Shown piece after piece: positions 1 through 8,438 of a stretch of DNA of 64,000 bases. The notes below the pieces were generated by a model. That model did no database searches. It was not told the origin of the DNA and worked only from the letters and a program-made list of their open reading frames with translations. The stretch comes from Sutcliffiella horikoshii. GTDB taxonomy: Bacteria > Bacillota > Bacilli > Bacillales > Bacillaceae_I. The translations under genes were made by a program, and so were the position numbers. Numbering within the stretch: the stretch's first letter is position 1; each line of letters begins with the position of its first letter. The stretch covers positions 279,637-343,636 of the forward strand of contig NZ_VTEV01000005.1 of the NCBI RefSeq assembly GCF_008180725.1, in the 5' to 3' direction.

Positions 1-1
1 A

Positions 2-1324
2 GGAAAGCATAACTTGAAGGCGATCTATGCAGGAGAAGGATCACAAGCTGACTACGACCGTCTGAACGCAAAAGGCAAAGCGGTTGTGGTAGATCGCAGC
101 AAAACAATCAGTGAATCCGAACAAGCTGCTGCTGCAGTTGCAGCAGGTGCGAAACTATTGATTATAGCCAATTACGAAAATCTTGAATTTAATAAATATG
201 TAGGAGAAGTACCTATTACCGTTGCAGCTATCAGTAAATCAGAAGGAGACAAACTGATTAAAGCGGTTCGTTCTGGCAATGTGAAGCTTCAAGTCGAAGG
301 AACTAAGGACTCCCCTTACGCCTATGACCTAGATTATGTACATCAAGACAATATTCCGAAAAAATTATCATACGAGCCGAAAAACAAAGACCTGGCAGTT
401 ATTGAAACAAACTACAACTCTCATGTGGAAACAGATGGTGGAGAATTCCGCTTCGACATGAGACCGTACACAAGACGAGCAATCGGATTCCTATACAAGA
501 TTTCCTTCCCGACTACAAGAACGGAATATGTTTCTGCCACAAAGGATACGTACTGGTATCACATGGCAAAGGTCCTTGATGAAGAATGGGAAATTCGCCA
601 GCCACGTGTAGTTTATGAAAAAGGACAAAAACTTGTTGAAAATTGGTTCTCTCCGGTAGTTCGCCCGGCATTAGGAGAAGGCTATTGGGGACCAAACAGA
701 CAGAATAATTATTTACAATTTAATATACCTGCATGGGCAGATGCAGGATTTGGGAATACTGGTGGTACTGGTTATAATAACTCTGTACAAAACCAAACGA
801 ATAAATTATACCAAGGTAACACATTGGTGAAAGAAGGAAAAGGCCAATCCATAGCAGGCACCATAATTGCACCAGAAGAGCGGACTCAATTCCGATTAGT
901 TTCAGAAGCAAAACGCGATGCAGAACGCTGGAACACATCTGTTCGCACCCACACGGAATGGACTTTTTGGACTGAGAAACAAGAGCCATTTAGAACAGAC
1001 TTGCCATTTCTTTCACTCAATTATCAAGTGGACACTGACGTGAACGGTGATGCCTTATTAAATAGACCAACTCAACTACAAATATCTGTAGAAAAACTGA
1101 AAGATGCCATTGGCTACGGAAATGTGGATGGAGCAACTCTTGAGGTATCCTTCAACGAAGGTAAAAAATGGAAAAAAGTAAAACTGAACCGCAATGGGGA
1201 CATGTTTACAGCTTCTATTACAAACCCTAAAAATGCAAAATCCGTTTCCCTAAAAGCATCAGCATGGGACGACCAAGGCAACAAAATCACACAAGAAATC
1301 ATCAAAGCATACGGTCTACGCTAA
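2..1324 (+). CDS. Secreted subtilisin-like (S8) protease, C-terminal part, cut by left window edge
   Basis: The frame is open to the left edge (it reads GKHNLKAIYAG before the first TTG), so this is the C-terminal 440 or so residues of a longer protein. It starts inside a PA-type (protease-associated) domain, seen as the KGKAVVVDR and AAGAKLLIIANYEN segments, followed by beta-rich C-terminal modules as found in very large Bacillus S8 proteases. No catalytic GTSMA segment follows the PA domain, so the catalytic unit must lie upstream outside the window. Unlike the subtilase at 50-54 kb it has no dockerin at its end. It is presumably exported and degrades extracellular protein. Two HTH-TPR regulators lie immediately downstream on the other strand. 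Family assignment is fairly sure; substrate is unknown. Confidence 0.72.
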   Translation, partial: GKHNLKAIYAGEGSQADYDRLNAKGKAVVVDRSKTISESEQAAAAVAAGAKLLIIANYENLEFNKYVGEVPITVAAISKSEGDKLIKAVRSGNVKLQVEGTKDSPYAYDLDYVHQDNIPKKLSYEPKNKDLAVIETNYNSHVETDGGEFRFDMRPYTRRAIGFLYKISFPTTRTEYVSATKDTYWYHMAKVLDEEWEIRQPRVVYEKGQKLVENWFSPVVRPALGEGYWGPNRQNNYLQFNIPAWADAGFGNTGGTGYNNSVQNQTNKLYQGNTLVKEGKGQSIAGTIIAPEERTQFRLVSEAKRDAERWNTSVRTHTEWTFWTEKQEPFRTDLPFLSLNYQVDTDVNGDALLNRPTQLQISVEKLKDAIGYGNVDGATLEVSFNEGKKWKKVKLNRNGDMFTASITNPKNAKSVSLKASAWDDQGNKITQEIIKAYGLR

Positions 1325-1332
1325 CAAATAAA

Positions 1333-1375
1333 TGGAGCATGAAACCTTTAATGGTTTTCATGCTCCACTATTTTT
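1333..1375. terminator. Bidirectional terminator between subtilase and HTH-TPR gene
   Basis: A 13-14 bp stem (TGGAGCATGAAACC paired with GGTTTTCATGCTCCA) with a six-base loop is followed by ACTATTTTT on the + strand. It sits between convergent genes and probably ends both transcripts. Confidence 0.8.
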
Positions 1376-2624
1376 AGACAAACTGATTATTCCGCCTGAA
1401 CTTATTTATAACAGGCCCTGCAAAGCTGTTCGCCTTATCCATATCATTTTTTCCCATATAATAATCAAACAGAACAACCGTATAGTGCTCCACCAGCAGC
1501 ATATACCCCATCTCTTTAAAATAGGGGAATGCTTCTTTTTCTAAGTATTCATAATACTTTTCCGTTTGATTTGAAAGATAGTAATAATGCATGGTGAAAA
1601 TGTGGATAAATGTAGTAGCGCTTGAGGCCTGGGATAAACTCAACCCTTGTTCCACGAGCAATAAAAGTTTTTCCTTGGAGATCTTGCCTTCTTTTGTTAA
1701 AGCATTAACATAGCCTTCAAACGAACCTAAATAGTTGGGATGGCTCTTTTCTCGTGCATCCATGGATTTTTTATAATATTGACTGGCTTTATGGTATTCC
1801 GCATTTCTTAAATAAAGGTAGGCAACATTATGGTACAGCATCGCCTTTTGATGATCTAGGCCGTAATCCTCTGTCATATCTATCAATCTATGATATTCAT
1901 TGCTCAAGGTAGGATGATCTTCGGACTGTTCTAGTTGAATGACCATTAGCATTTCTGACTCTATGATACGGGAGAAGCTGCGTATTTTTGTGAAATACTG
2001 AAGTGCTTTATTTGCATGGAAAAAGGCCAGCACTCTAGAGTTGAGTGAGTGGTATGTAAGAGCTAAATCATAATAGTACTCTTGATTAGGGTAGTGTTCC
2101 AGATTAATCTCCTTCAAGCATGCAAGAGCCTCCACGTAGTTGTTTTTCACTGATAAATGGTAGACTCCGGTTACATGCAGTAACAAATTCTTTTCATAAG
2201 GTGTCATATCCGTATCCGTCCAAGCTGACATTTCTCCAATCAATCCATTCGCCATTCTCCCCTCGCCAACAAACAAATAATACCTAGCCAATATCAACGT
2301 GTACAGGCGATAGAAGTCTTGCATATGTAATAAATTATAACCTTCTAGCTGGCTTTTGATGGATTCTACCCTAGACTTAAGCTTTTTCACAATAGCATCC
2401 TGCCACTCTTTCAACAGCTGTTCAATTTCTTTATAATTTTCAATCTCCGCACTCAATTGAATTCCTAGGCGTTTGCATAAAAAATCAATGGTCTCCTGAG
2501 AAACCTCCGTCAGGCCCCGCTCAATTTTGCTGATATGGGTACTGGAACAAATTCCGTCTCCTAAATCTTTCTGCTTTAACCCTTGAAATTCTCGATAAAA
2601 TTTAATAATCTTACCTTCCAGCAT
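1374..2624 (-). CDS. HTH-TPR transcriptional regulator (RNPP/NprR-like), copy 1
   Basis: Residues 5-60 form an XRE-type helix-turn-helix (KQKDLGDGICSSTHISKIERG). The remaining 350 residues are alpha-helical with TPR-like repeats rich in Tyr and Leu (for example YHNVAYLYLRNAEYHKASQYYKKSM). This is the layout of RNPP regulators such as PlcR and NprR, which bind a secreted and re-imported peptide through the TPRs and often control secreted proteases. Start ATG at 2624 has AGGGGATG seven bases upstream. It is paralogous to 2779-4005 and 54834-56093; all three share the GICxTTHxSKIE core, with Ser for the first Thr here. I found no obvious cognate propeptide gene. The neighbouring subtilase suggests a protease-regulating role, which is inference. 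Confidence 0.75.
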   Translation of the reverse strand: MLEGKIIKFYREFQGLKQKDLGDGICSSTHISKIERGLTEVSQETIDFLCKRLGIQLSAEIENYKEIEQLLKEWQDAIVKKLKSRVESIKSQLEGYNLLHMQDFYRLYTLILARYYLFVGEGRMANGLIGEMSAWTDTDMTPYEKNLLLHVTGVYHLSVKNNYVEALACLKEINLEHYPNQEYYYDLALTYHSLNSRVLAFFHANKALQYFTKIRSFSRIIESEMLMVIQLEQSEDHPTLSNEYHRLIDMTEDYGLDHQKAMLYHNVAYLYLRNAEYHKASQYYKKSMDAREKSHPNYLGSFEGYVNALTKEGKISKEKLLLLVEQGLSLSQASSATTFIHIFTMHYYYLSNQTEKYYEYLEKEAFPYFKEMGYMLLVEHYTVVLFDYYMGKNDMDKANSFAGPVINKFRRNNQFV

Positions 2625-2743
2625 GCTGTCATCCCCTGTGAAATTGATTTAATTTTTAATATCCTATCACAGTTTGATGCCCTGATACAGACAGCTTCTC
2701 CCAATTGAAACAAGTCAGACATATGACTTTAACAAAATGCAAA

Positions 2744-2769
2744 TGCCCGTACACCTCTGAGTACGGGCA
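2744..2769 (-). terminator. Terminator of HTH-TPR copy 2
   Basis: TGCCCGTAC pairs with GTACGGGCA across an eight-base loop just past the end of the 2779-4005 gene, with TTTGCATTTTG downstream in its direction. The U-tract is imperfect. Confidence 0.6.
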
Positions 2770-2778
2770 ATCTTCTTT

Positions 2779-4005
2779 CTATATATATAAAGAAACCTCT
2801 GTCGCTTTTTCATGTTTATTGCTTCCCACATAGTGAAGAAACAATAACTTTCCATAACGCTTCCTCAATGGGACATGCTTCCCTGCATAAAATTGTGGAA
2901 GGGCCACTTCTTCCATGAAGGAGTAATAAGTCTCATAATCTTCTTCCACCCTAAATTTCAATAATTTAAATAAGGTAATGTGCAGAGTGTTCCTGCATTC
3001 TTTCGCTTTATTTGCCCCCTCCTTGATGAGTCGCTGGAGAACCCGCTTTTTAGCAAGATTCCCTTCCATACAACTATCTACAAAGTTATACAACCTAACC
3101 AAATAGCTGTTTGAATTTTCTTCTGCAAGTGAAAGAGCCTCTTCAAAATACCCCTTTGCTTCTTCAAAAAATCCTCTATTATAATATTCATAACCTAGAT
3201 TATTCAGTAAAAGCCCTTTATTTTCTTTCAACCCATATTGCTCACAATTGCTGATCAAATCTTTATATCTCCCTACAATATAATGAAAGTCGCTATATAA
3301 ATCTCCGCTCAACTGTAATAACATTAATGCTTCCGCTCGATTAGCTTGCATATAGTTGTTCGTTTCCTGAAAATGACGTAACGCTTTATCTACGTAAAAA
3401 AAGGACATAACCTTCGAATCAATTAAAAAGTAAGCAGTCCCTAGATGAAAATAATACTCTTTATTCCCGTACTCCTTTATATTAATTTGGTTCAACACAC
3501 TTATTGCCTTCTGGTGGTCTTCACTATTAAAGGAAGCCAAATAATATATTCCCTTCACATGAAGATATAAATTATAGTCAAATGCAAGCATGTTAGGATA
3601 TTCTTGTTCTGCTTTACTAATAATTTCATATGCGAGCTCCATTTCATTTCGAAAAAGATGATATCTCGCAATTAAGAGCTGATAGCGCGCGGCATACTTA
3701 GAAGCATGGACAATGGAAGACTCCTCAACACTCTCCTTTAACAATCCAATCTCCTTTTCCCTGCGCAGAATTATCGCATTATGCCAATCTCGCAAAAGCT
3801 TTTTGACCTTTTGAAGATAGGCCAATTCTTCCTGTATATCAATATTCAACCTCTCGGAAAATAAAGCAATAATCTTTTCGGAATAAGCTGTCTTTCCCCT
3901 CTCAATCTTACTCACGTGAGTTGTCGTACAAATTCCTTCTCCTAATTGAGACTGTGTTAGTCCAGCTTTTTCCCGATAATACCTAATAATTTCCCCCACT
4001 ATCAT
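2779..4005 (-). CDS. HTH-TPR transcriptional regulator (RNPP/NprR-like), copy 2
   Basis: This has the same architecture as the gene downstream of it. An N-terminal XRE helix-turn-helix (TQSQLGEGICTTTHVSKIERGK) is followed by about 340 helical residues with TPR-like units (LLNNLGYEYYNRGFFEEAKGYFEEAL). I place the start at 4005 (MIVGEIIRYY), nine bases after AAAAGGGGAC; an in-frame ATG at 4029 would add eight residues, but the three paralogues agree with the shorter form. It is separated from copy 1 by about 150 bp with its own terminator, so each copy is probably an independent unit. The pair looks like a tandem duplication that has diverged. Role in extracellular protease control is inferred from the family and the neighbours. 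Confidence 0.75.
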   Translation of the reverse strand: MIVGEIIRYYREKAGLTQSQLGEGICTTTHVSKIERGKTAYSEKIIALFSERLNIDIQEELAYLQKVKKLLRDWHNAIILRREKEIGLLKESVEESSIVHASKYAARYQLLIARYHLFRNEMELAYEIISKAEQEYPNMLAFDYNLYLHVKGIYYLASFNSEDHQKAISVLNQINIKEYGNKEYYFHLGTAYFLIDSKVMSFFYVDKALRHFQETNNYMQANRAEALMLLQLSGDLYSDFHYIVGRYKDLISNCEQYGLKENKGLLLNNLGYEYYNRGFFEEAKGYFEEALSLAEENSNSYLVRLYNFVDSCMEGNLAKKRVLQRLIKEGANKAKECRNTLHITLFKLLKFRVEEDYETYYSFMEEVALPQFYAGKHVPLRKRYGKLLFLHYVGSNKHEKATEVSLYI

Positions 4006-4260
4006 GTTCATGTCCCCTTTTGGCTTCAATTAGCTAAAATTGTTGTATATATAGAATTATAGAAATCTGAACAAATCCCTCTTGGGGTTATTTTTCGGGA
4101 AATAAGTCCTCAAATTGACAACAACCTCTCTCATTTGCTACTAAATAATGTCGAAATAATTCAAACAATAGGCCAAAAGTCGGAAGTTAAGGTAATAAAG
4201 TTGGGAAAATTACGGAATGCGAAGTCATTTGCAGAAAGCAACAACGAAATTCTTCAGATT
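4006..4260. other. Intergenic region upstream of HTH-TPR copy 2
   Basis: This AT-rich stretch should hold the promoter of the leftward HTH-TPR gene. A TTGACA hexamer at 4115-4120 points rightward, with a poor TACTAA 18 bases later, but the short reading frame behind it has no recognisable product. Nothing else is supported here. Confidence 0.4.
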
Positions 4261-4305
4261 AAAAAAGAATCCAGGAACCCATCTTACAGGTTCCTGGATT
4301 CTTTT
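4261..4305 (-). terminator. Terminator of RsbR-like gene
   Basis: AAGAATCCAGGAACC pairs with GGTTCCTGGATTCTT around a short loop. Leftward reading ends in TTTTTT. It overlaps the stop codon of the RsbR-like gene. Confidence 0.8.
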
Positions 4306-5146
4306 ATACTTCCTGCGCAACAACATACTTCCTCAAGGTCTGTTGCAGCGTCCCATGCGTTTCTGCATATTGATGGAACGTCACACCCATGCTGACCATC
4401 TTCCTAACAAGTTCTGCACGCAAACCAGTGAGAACCGCTTTGCACCCCATCATTGAAACCCCAGTCAGGATATCCTCAAATTTCGCGATGACATCCTGTT
4501 CCATAGTGGTGACGCCAGAGAGGTCTAAAACAAGTGTCTGCAACTTCAAGTTAGAAATCTCCAATAGGGCCTTCTCTTCAATGATGCGAATTCGATAGTC
4601 ATCTACATTTCCAATCAATGGCAACACAGCAACCGTTGCACTAACCGGAATAATTGGAACAGATAAATGCTCTACCAATTTCCTTTGAGAACTGATCAGC
4701 TCATCCTTATAATGCGAATAGCTCAAGAAAAAGCTATTTAGAAAATAATCCATATTATTATTGATTTTCTTCTCCATTTCAAAGAAGTCTTCTTGCTTAA
4801 GATATTCTCCTCTTTCATCAATAAATCTACTGATAAATTTCCATAGAGTTCTTCTGATTGCCTGAACCCATTCAAGCTTAAATGATAAAGTAAGAGAGTG
4901 TGAATGCTTTGCCCATGCAATCCCTTCTTGCTCTGCGAAGGCAATAACTTCCGTCTCTTTTTGCTCCACCACTCGTTGAATTAAGGTTTGCGCATTTTTA
5001 AGAAGATCGATATTTCCCTTTTGCAAAATGTCATTAATTTTCGATGCGACATTTACAGCCTCCGACAGCAGAGTAGCTTCAAATTCATCCTTATGGTCTT
5101 TTAGAAAACTGGTAACCTCTCCATTGCTGACAAATTTCACAGTCAT
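4304..5146 (-). CDS. RsbR-type stressosome protein with C-terminal STAS domain
   Basis: The first 150 residues are helical and match the layout of the variable globin-like sensor half of RsbR proteins. Residues 160-275 form a STAS domain (VLPLIGNVDDYRIRIIEEKAL, LVLDLSGVTTMEQDV, KAVLTGLRAEL). RsbR paralogues build the stressosome that controls sigma-B through RsbS and RsbT. In characterised RsbR proteins two STAS threonines are phosphorylated. Here the first position reads MEQ where the family has VDT, and the second reads VRKM where the family has AQT, so neither Thr is present. Start ATG at 5146 follows AAAGGAGATC. It stands alone, without rsbS, rsbT or sigB nearby. Possibly a modified or blind stressosome subunit. 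Confidence 0.8.
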   Translation of the reverse strand: MTVKFVSNGEVTSFLKDHKDEFEATLLSEAVNVASKINDILQKGNIDLLKNAQTLIQRVVEQKETEVIAFAEQEGIAWAKHSHSLTLSFKLEWVQAIRRTLWKFISRFIDERGEYLKQEDFFEMEKKINNNMDYFLNSFFLSYSHYKDELISSQRKLVEHLSVPIIPVSATVAVLPLIGNVDDYRIRIIEEKALLEISNLKLQTLVLDLSGVTTMEQDVIAKFEDILTGVSMMGCKAVLTGLRAELVRKMVSMGVTFHQYAETHGTLQQTLRKYVVAQEV

Positions 5147-5220
5147 TTAATGATCTCCTTTATAGATATTTCTTACTTCCTATTTCTATAAAGAAAAACG
5201 TAATCCTCTTTTATTCGACA

Positions 5221-5262
5221 AAAAAATAGAGGAGTTCGGCAACATCCCCGACTCCCTCTAAC
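5221..5262 (-). terminator. Terminator of PadR/HAAS operon 1
   Basis: TAGAGGGAGTCGGGG pairs with the complementary CCGAACTCCTCTA and is followed by six U in the leftward transcript, right after the stop of the HAAS membrane protein gene. Confidence 0.8.
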
Positions 5263-5263
5263 A

Positions 5264-6262
5264 TCACCGTTTTGCTTTTCTCACACCTTGATAAATTTCC
5301 GAAATAGATGTAAGAAAAAATACCAACACCGCAACCCAGAAAATAAGACCTAGTTGGTACGTAAAGCCAAACAGCTCTTCGAAATAGTGGAAAAACGCTG
5401 GGTTAAACACAGCAAGGTTGTGGAACACGATAATAAACACAGCAAGCGATACAGCATGAACAATCGCATTTGCCATAACAAGCTTCATGGTCCATTGACC
5501 AAGTTTCCATTTATACGCTACCAGTCCAACCTCCAAAATCATCACTAATATTATCAGGGGCCAGAAGGAAATCAATTGGGTTTGATTGAAAAGTGGTGTC
5601 ACAAGTGTCAATCCCTCTTCCCCTTTTTCATAGATTCCAAGCAGCGTATTTGCATTGAAATAACCTGCTACCCAAATGACCGTCCAAATTAAACTACCCA
5701 ACAATTCTACTTTTGAAATGGCTTTTCTTTTTGGAATATATGGGACATCTTTCAAATCCTCAGGGGTCCATTCCTTCCACTTTGACGTAATTGGATTGGT
5801 GTTATTGGAACTATCCAGTCTTTCCACCAACGCAAACGTAATCGTTATCCAGAAAAACGTCTGGACTCCGGCACTAAGACTGTTCCATACTCCATCTCCG
5901 ATCATGCCAAGAATAACCGGGAAAATTTCTCCTTCCCCACTATAAGAAAAAATGCCAATGAAGGTCACCACGCAAAAAGAAATAATCATTGCGAGTGGGA
6001 TAATGAGCTTTAACAGACTTACATACACATCAAAATACCGCGGACCTATCAAATGCATCGGCTTATCCAGATAACCGCTGGCAAGCTTAGCTGGATGTCC
6101 AAGCTCAGACAGTACTGCTTTTACATCTTCCTCTTGATAATCATCCGGAAGCATATCCTCGATGGTCGAACGTAGTTCAAGCCCGATATCTTCCTGTTGT
6201 TTCTCCGGCAGCCTTCGAATCACCTCCTGAACATACAACTCAATCAGTTTCATTGTCCTCAT
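5264..6262 (-). CDS. HAAS-domain multi-pass membrane protein, PadR partner
   Basis: The first 70 residues match the HAAS/DUF1700-type signalling domain (YVQEVIRRLPEKQQEDIGLE, then ELGHPAKLASGYLDKP). About six hydrophobic segments follow from residue 80 to the end. Such proteins are almost always encoded just after a PadR repressor; function is poorly known but envelope or antimicrobial-peptide stress is often implied. It overlaps the PadR gene by 23 bp (start 6262, PadR stop 6240), a sign of translational coupling. A second, shorter pair of the same kind lies at 22062-23064. Specific function unknown. Confidence 0.75.
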   Translation of the reverse strand: MRTMKLIELYVQEVIRRLPEKQQEDIGLELRSTIEDMLPDDYQEEDVKAVLSELGHPAKLASGYLDKPMHLIGPRYFDVYVSLLKLIIPLAMIISFCVVTFIGIFSYSGEGEIFPVILGMIGDGVWNSLSAGVQTFFWITITFALVERLDSSNNTNPITSKWKEWTPEDLKDVPYIPKRKAISKVELLGSLIWTVIWVAGYFNANTLLGIYEKGEEGLTLVTPLFNQTQLISFWPLIILVMILEVGLVAYKWKLGQWTMKLVMANAIVHAVSLAVFIIVFHNLAVFNPAFFHYFEELFGFTYQLGLIFWVAVLVFFLTSISEIYQGVRKAKR

Positions 6263-6593
6263 TCTCCTCTCTTAGTAAAATTGCTAGCTCCTGAGACGTT
6301 TTCTCCCATTCCTTTTTCAACTTCTCAAAAATCTCCGTCCCATACTCACTTAAAACATAATACCTCCGCGGCCTGCTCTCCGTTTCGTCCCAGCTACTGG
6401 TCACCAGCTCCTGCTTTTCCAAGCGCCTAAGCAACGGATAAAGCGTACTTTGCTCAATGGTGATTCCACTTTTCTCAAGCAATTGAACCAGTGAATAGCC
6501 ATACTGAGGGGTTCTCAGCTGACTTAAGACCGCTAATGTCAAAGTCCCCCGCCTTAACTCCGTCGTCAACGACTGCAACAATCCATCGCCCAT
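6240..6593 (-). CDS. PadR family transcriptional regulator
   Basis: This 117-residue protein has the PadR winged helix: LRRGTLTLAVLSQLRTPQYGYS, the IEQSTLYPLLRRLEKQ recognition region, and the wing WDETESRPRRYYVLSEYG. The C-terminal helix would mediate dimerisation. Start ATG at 6593. PadR proteins repress their own operon, and two 21-bp ATACT-N11-AGTAT palindromes lie just upstream. It is co-transcribed with the HAAS membrane protein. Confidence 0.9.
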   Translation of the reverse strand: MGDGLLQSLTTELRRGTLTLAVLSQLRTPQYGYSLVQLLEKSGITIEQSTLYPLLRRLEKQELVTSSWDETESRPRRYYVLSEYGTEIFEKLKKEWEKTSQELAILLREENEDNETD

Positions 6594-6609
6594 CTGCTCA
6601 CCTCTTTTT

Positions 6610-6656
6610 ATACTATATGTCGTACAGTATGTTTTATACTATGTATCATACAGTAT
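6610..6656. promoter_or_regulatory. Tandem PadR operator
   Basis: Two 21-bp sites, 6610-6630 and 6636-6656, each read ATACT-N11-AGTAT and end in ACAGTAT. They start 26 bp apart, directly upstream of the padR start. The ATACT/AGTAT dyad resembles described PadR operators, so autoregulation is the natural reading. Confidence 0.65.
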
Positions 6657-6740
6657 GGAGGTGAAGAAAGTAAAGTGTGTTTACACCTCTTTTTCTTAGG
6701 CGCATACACTAAATAACTAATGCTTCTAGGAGGTTACATC

Positions 6741-7199
6741 ATGTTTTATCCCTACTTTTACCGTCAGACACCTGAAACTTACGGGGCAAAAGGTGCCCTT
6801 AATGCCGCATCATTAACTCTTCCTGATATCCTTACTTATGCGCTACAAGACGAATATCTCGCTCAAGCACGCTACAATAGAATCCTTGGAACTTATGGAT
6901 ATATAAGGACTTTCGCAAGAATACAAGAGGCTGAACTGCGCCACATCAGTGCCCTGTTACCGTTATTCCAACAGTATCAAGTTCCTGTACCACAAGACAT
7001 CTCTCCACAGTTCGTCACCACACCGCCAACGATAAAAGATGCCTATGCAGCTGGTGTGGAAGGGGAAATCGAAAATATTGGCATGTATGAAAAATTTCTC
7101 GCACTAGACCTTCCAAATGATCTGCGAGTCGTATTTACCAGATTAAGAGATGCATCAGTCAATCACCTGGCTAGTTTTGAAAGAGGACTTGCGAGGTAA
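6741..7199 (+). CDS. Ferritin-like domain protein
   Basis: The 152-residue product has the long-helix pattern of the ferritin-like fold with carboxylate/His pairs: LQDEYLAQARYNRI, IQEAELRHISALLPLF, VEGEIENIGMYEKFL and LRDASVNHLASF. Spaced Glu and His residues could bind a di-metal centre. I start it at 6741 (MFYPYFYRQ) because AGGAGG lies eight bases upstream; an ATG at 6720 in frame has no such site. It is monocistronic, with a terminator right behind it. Related Bacillus proteins are annotated DUF2202 or ferritin-like; the substrate is unknown. Confidence 0.75.
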   Translation: MFYPYFYRQTPETYGAKGALNAASLTLPDILTYALQDEYLAQARYNRILGTYGYIRTFARIQEAELRHISALLPLFQQYQVPVPQDISPQFVTTPPTIKDAYAAGVEGEIENIGMYEKFLALDLPNDLRVVFTRLRDASVNHLASFERGLAR

Positions 7200-7204
7200 C
7201 AGGT

Positions 7205-7236
7205 AAGGGACAGGAAAGTATTTTCTGTCCCTTTTT
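7205..7236 (+). terminator. Terminator of ferritin-like gene
   Basis: AAGGGACAGGAAA pairs with TTTCTGTCCCTT and ends in TTTTT. The stem shares GGGACAGG with the dispersed REP-like element described elsewhere in this window. Confidence 0.85.
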
Positions 7237-7312
7237 GAACGAAACACACTCCCCGTTTCATCCACCCCTATTCTAGGGAATAAACTACTATTACTTTCTC
7301 TGGAGGGATAGC

Positions 7313-8380
7313 ATGTGGTTCAGACACCCGTTTTTTAAATATGCAACTGGTATCATTCTAGTATTATTAATAGTTTTTCTATTAAGTGAAGTTCAATTTA
7401 TTGTTAACCCAATCATTAGCTTTTTCACAACTCTATTCTTCCCTATCCTAATTGCTGGCTTTCTATTTTATATTTTAAAGCCCCTTGTAAACCTGCTCAC
7501 AAAGTTAAAGTATATACCGCGTACCTTGGCTATCATTCTTGTATTCTCAGCTATCATTGGAGCTACAGTATTAGGAGGCTTTTCCGTTGGAGGAAAAATC
7601 GAGGAGCAGATCGTCCAGTTTGCAGAAGACTTCCCATCTTTTCTTGAAAAAAATGAAGAACAAACAAAGGAACTGATTGATGACAACAACTTCGGTCTCA
7701 TCTCTTATGAGGAAGCTAAACAGAGAGGCTTAGCCTTTTTAAAGGAACAGTCTCAGCGCATCGGAGAGAACGTATCCTCCATCATTTCCTCCATTACCAA
7801 CTTTGTGACAATCCTTGTAGTCGTCCCGTTCATCTTGTTCTATTTTCTAAAAGATGGCCATAAACTCTTGCCATTTATATTGAAAATGTTGCCGAACAAG
7901 CACCATGATGAAGGAAAAAGATTGTTAACCGATATAGACAAGACTTTATCCACCTATATCGGCGGACAGATGATTGTCGCATTGGTAAATGGCTTTCTCA
8001 TGTACATAGGCTATCTCATCATCGGATTGGATTATGCGCTTGTGTTGGCCCTATTTATCGTAATTACCGCTGTCGTTCCCATTATCGGTCCTGCATTAGG
8101 AGTACTGCCCGCAGTGATTATCGGACTGATGACAGATCCATTTATGGTCGTGAAGATATTGATACTTCTTGCCATCGTGCAACAGATTGAAGGAAATTTG
8201 GTTTCCCCGCAGATTATCGGAAACAAGCTGTCCATTCACCCTTTGACAGTCATCCTGCTCCTTCTTGCAGCAGGGAAGCTGTATGGATTTATCGGCATTC
8301 TGTTGGCGGTTCCCGTGTATTCAGTTTTGAAAGTTGTGACGAAGAATCTGTATGAGGTTTATCGATTGCGAAGGGCTTAG
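7313..8380 (+). CDS. AI-2E family membrane permease
   Basis: The 355-residue protein has two N-terminal helices (residues 10-55), a further helix, a soluble stretch (residues 85-150) and then four to five C-terminal helices. The segment PFILFYFLKDG and the C-terminal GNLVSPQIIGNKLSIHPLTV are hallmarks of the AI-2E/PerM/TqsA family (Bacillus YdbI- or YueF-like). Members export small molecules or ions, such as AI-2 or Na+; substrate cannot be told from sequence. The start ATG at 7313 follows CTGGAGGGATAGC. Confidence 0.88.
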   Translation: MWFRHPFFKYATGIILVLLIVFLLSEVQFIVNPIISFFTTLFFPILIAGFLFYILKPLVNLLTKLKYIPRTLAIILVFSAIIGATVLGGFSVGGKIEEQIVQFAEDFPSFLEKNEEQTKELIDDNNFGLISYEEAKQRGLAFLKEQSQRIGENVSSIISSITNFVTILVVVPFILFYFLKDGHKLLPFILKMLPNKHHDEGKRLLTDIDKTLSTYIGGQMIVALVNGFLMYIGYLIIGLDYALVLALFIVITAVVPIIGPALGVLPAVIIGLMTDPFMVVKILILLAIVQQIEGNLVSPQIIGNKLSIHPLTVILLLLAAGKLYGFIGILLAVPVYSVLKVVTKNLYEVYRLRRA

Positions 8381-8397
8381 CTGATAACTTTAATTAA

Positions 8398-8434
8398 AAT
8401 GGGGAATCAGCCAATAAAACTGATTCCCCTTTTC
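8398..8434. terminator. Bidirectional terminator between AI-2E permease and SDR
   Basis: AAAATGGGGAATCAG pairs with CTGATTCCCCTTTT around a nine-base loop. A-tract and T-tract on both sides fit termination of both convergent genes. Confidence 0.85.
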
Positions 8435-8438
8435 TAAC

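Noticed and set aside
4135-4456. Rightward short frames behind a TTGACA box
   Set aside because: They run through the RsbR terminator and into the antisense of that gene; no ribosome site and no recognisable product.
5150-5210. Sigma-B promoter of the RsbR-like gene
   Set aside because: GTTT and GGAAGT at about the right distance are visible, but the -10 is too far from GGGTAT to claim.
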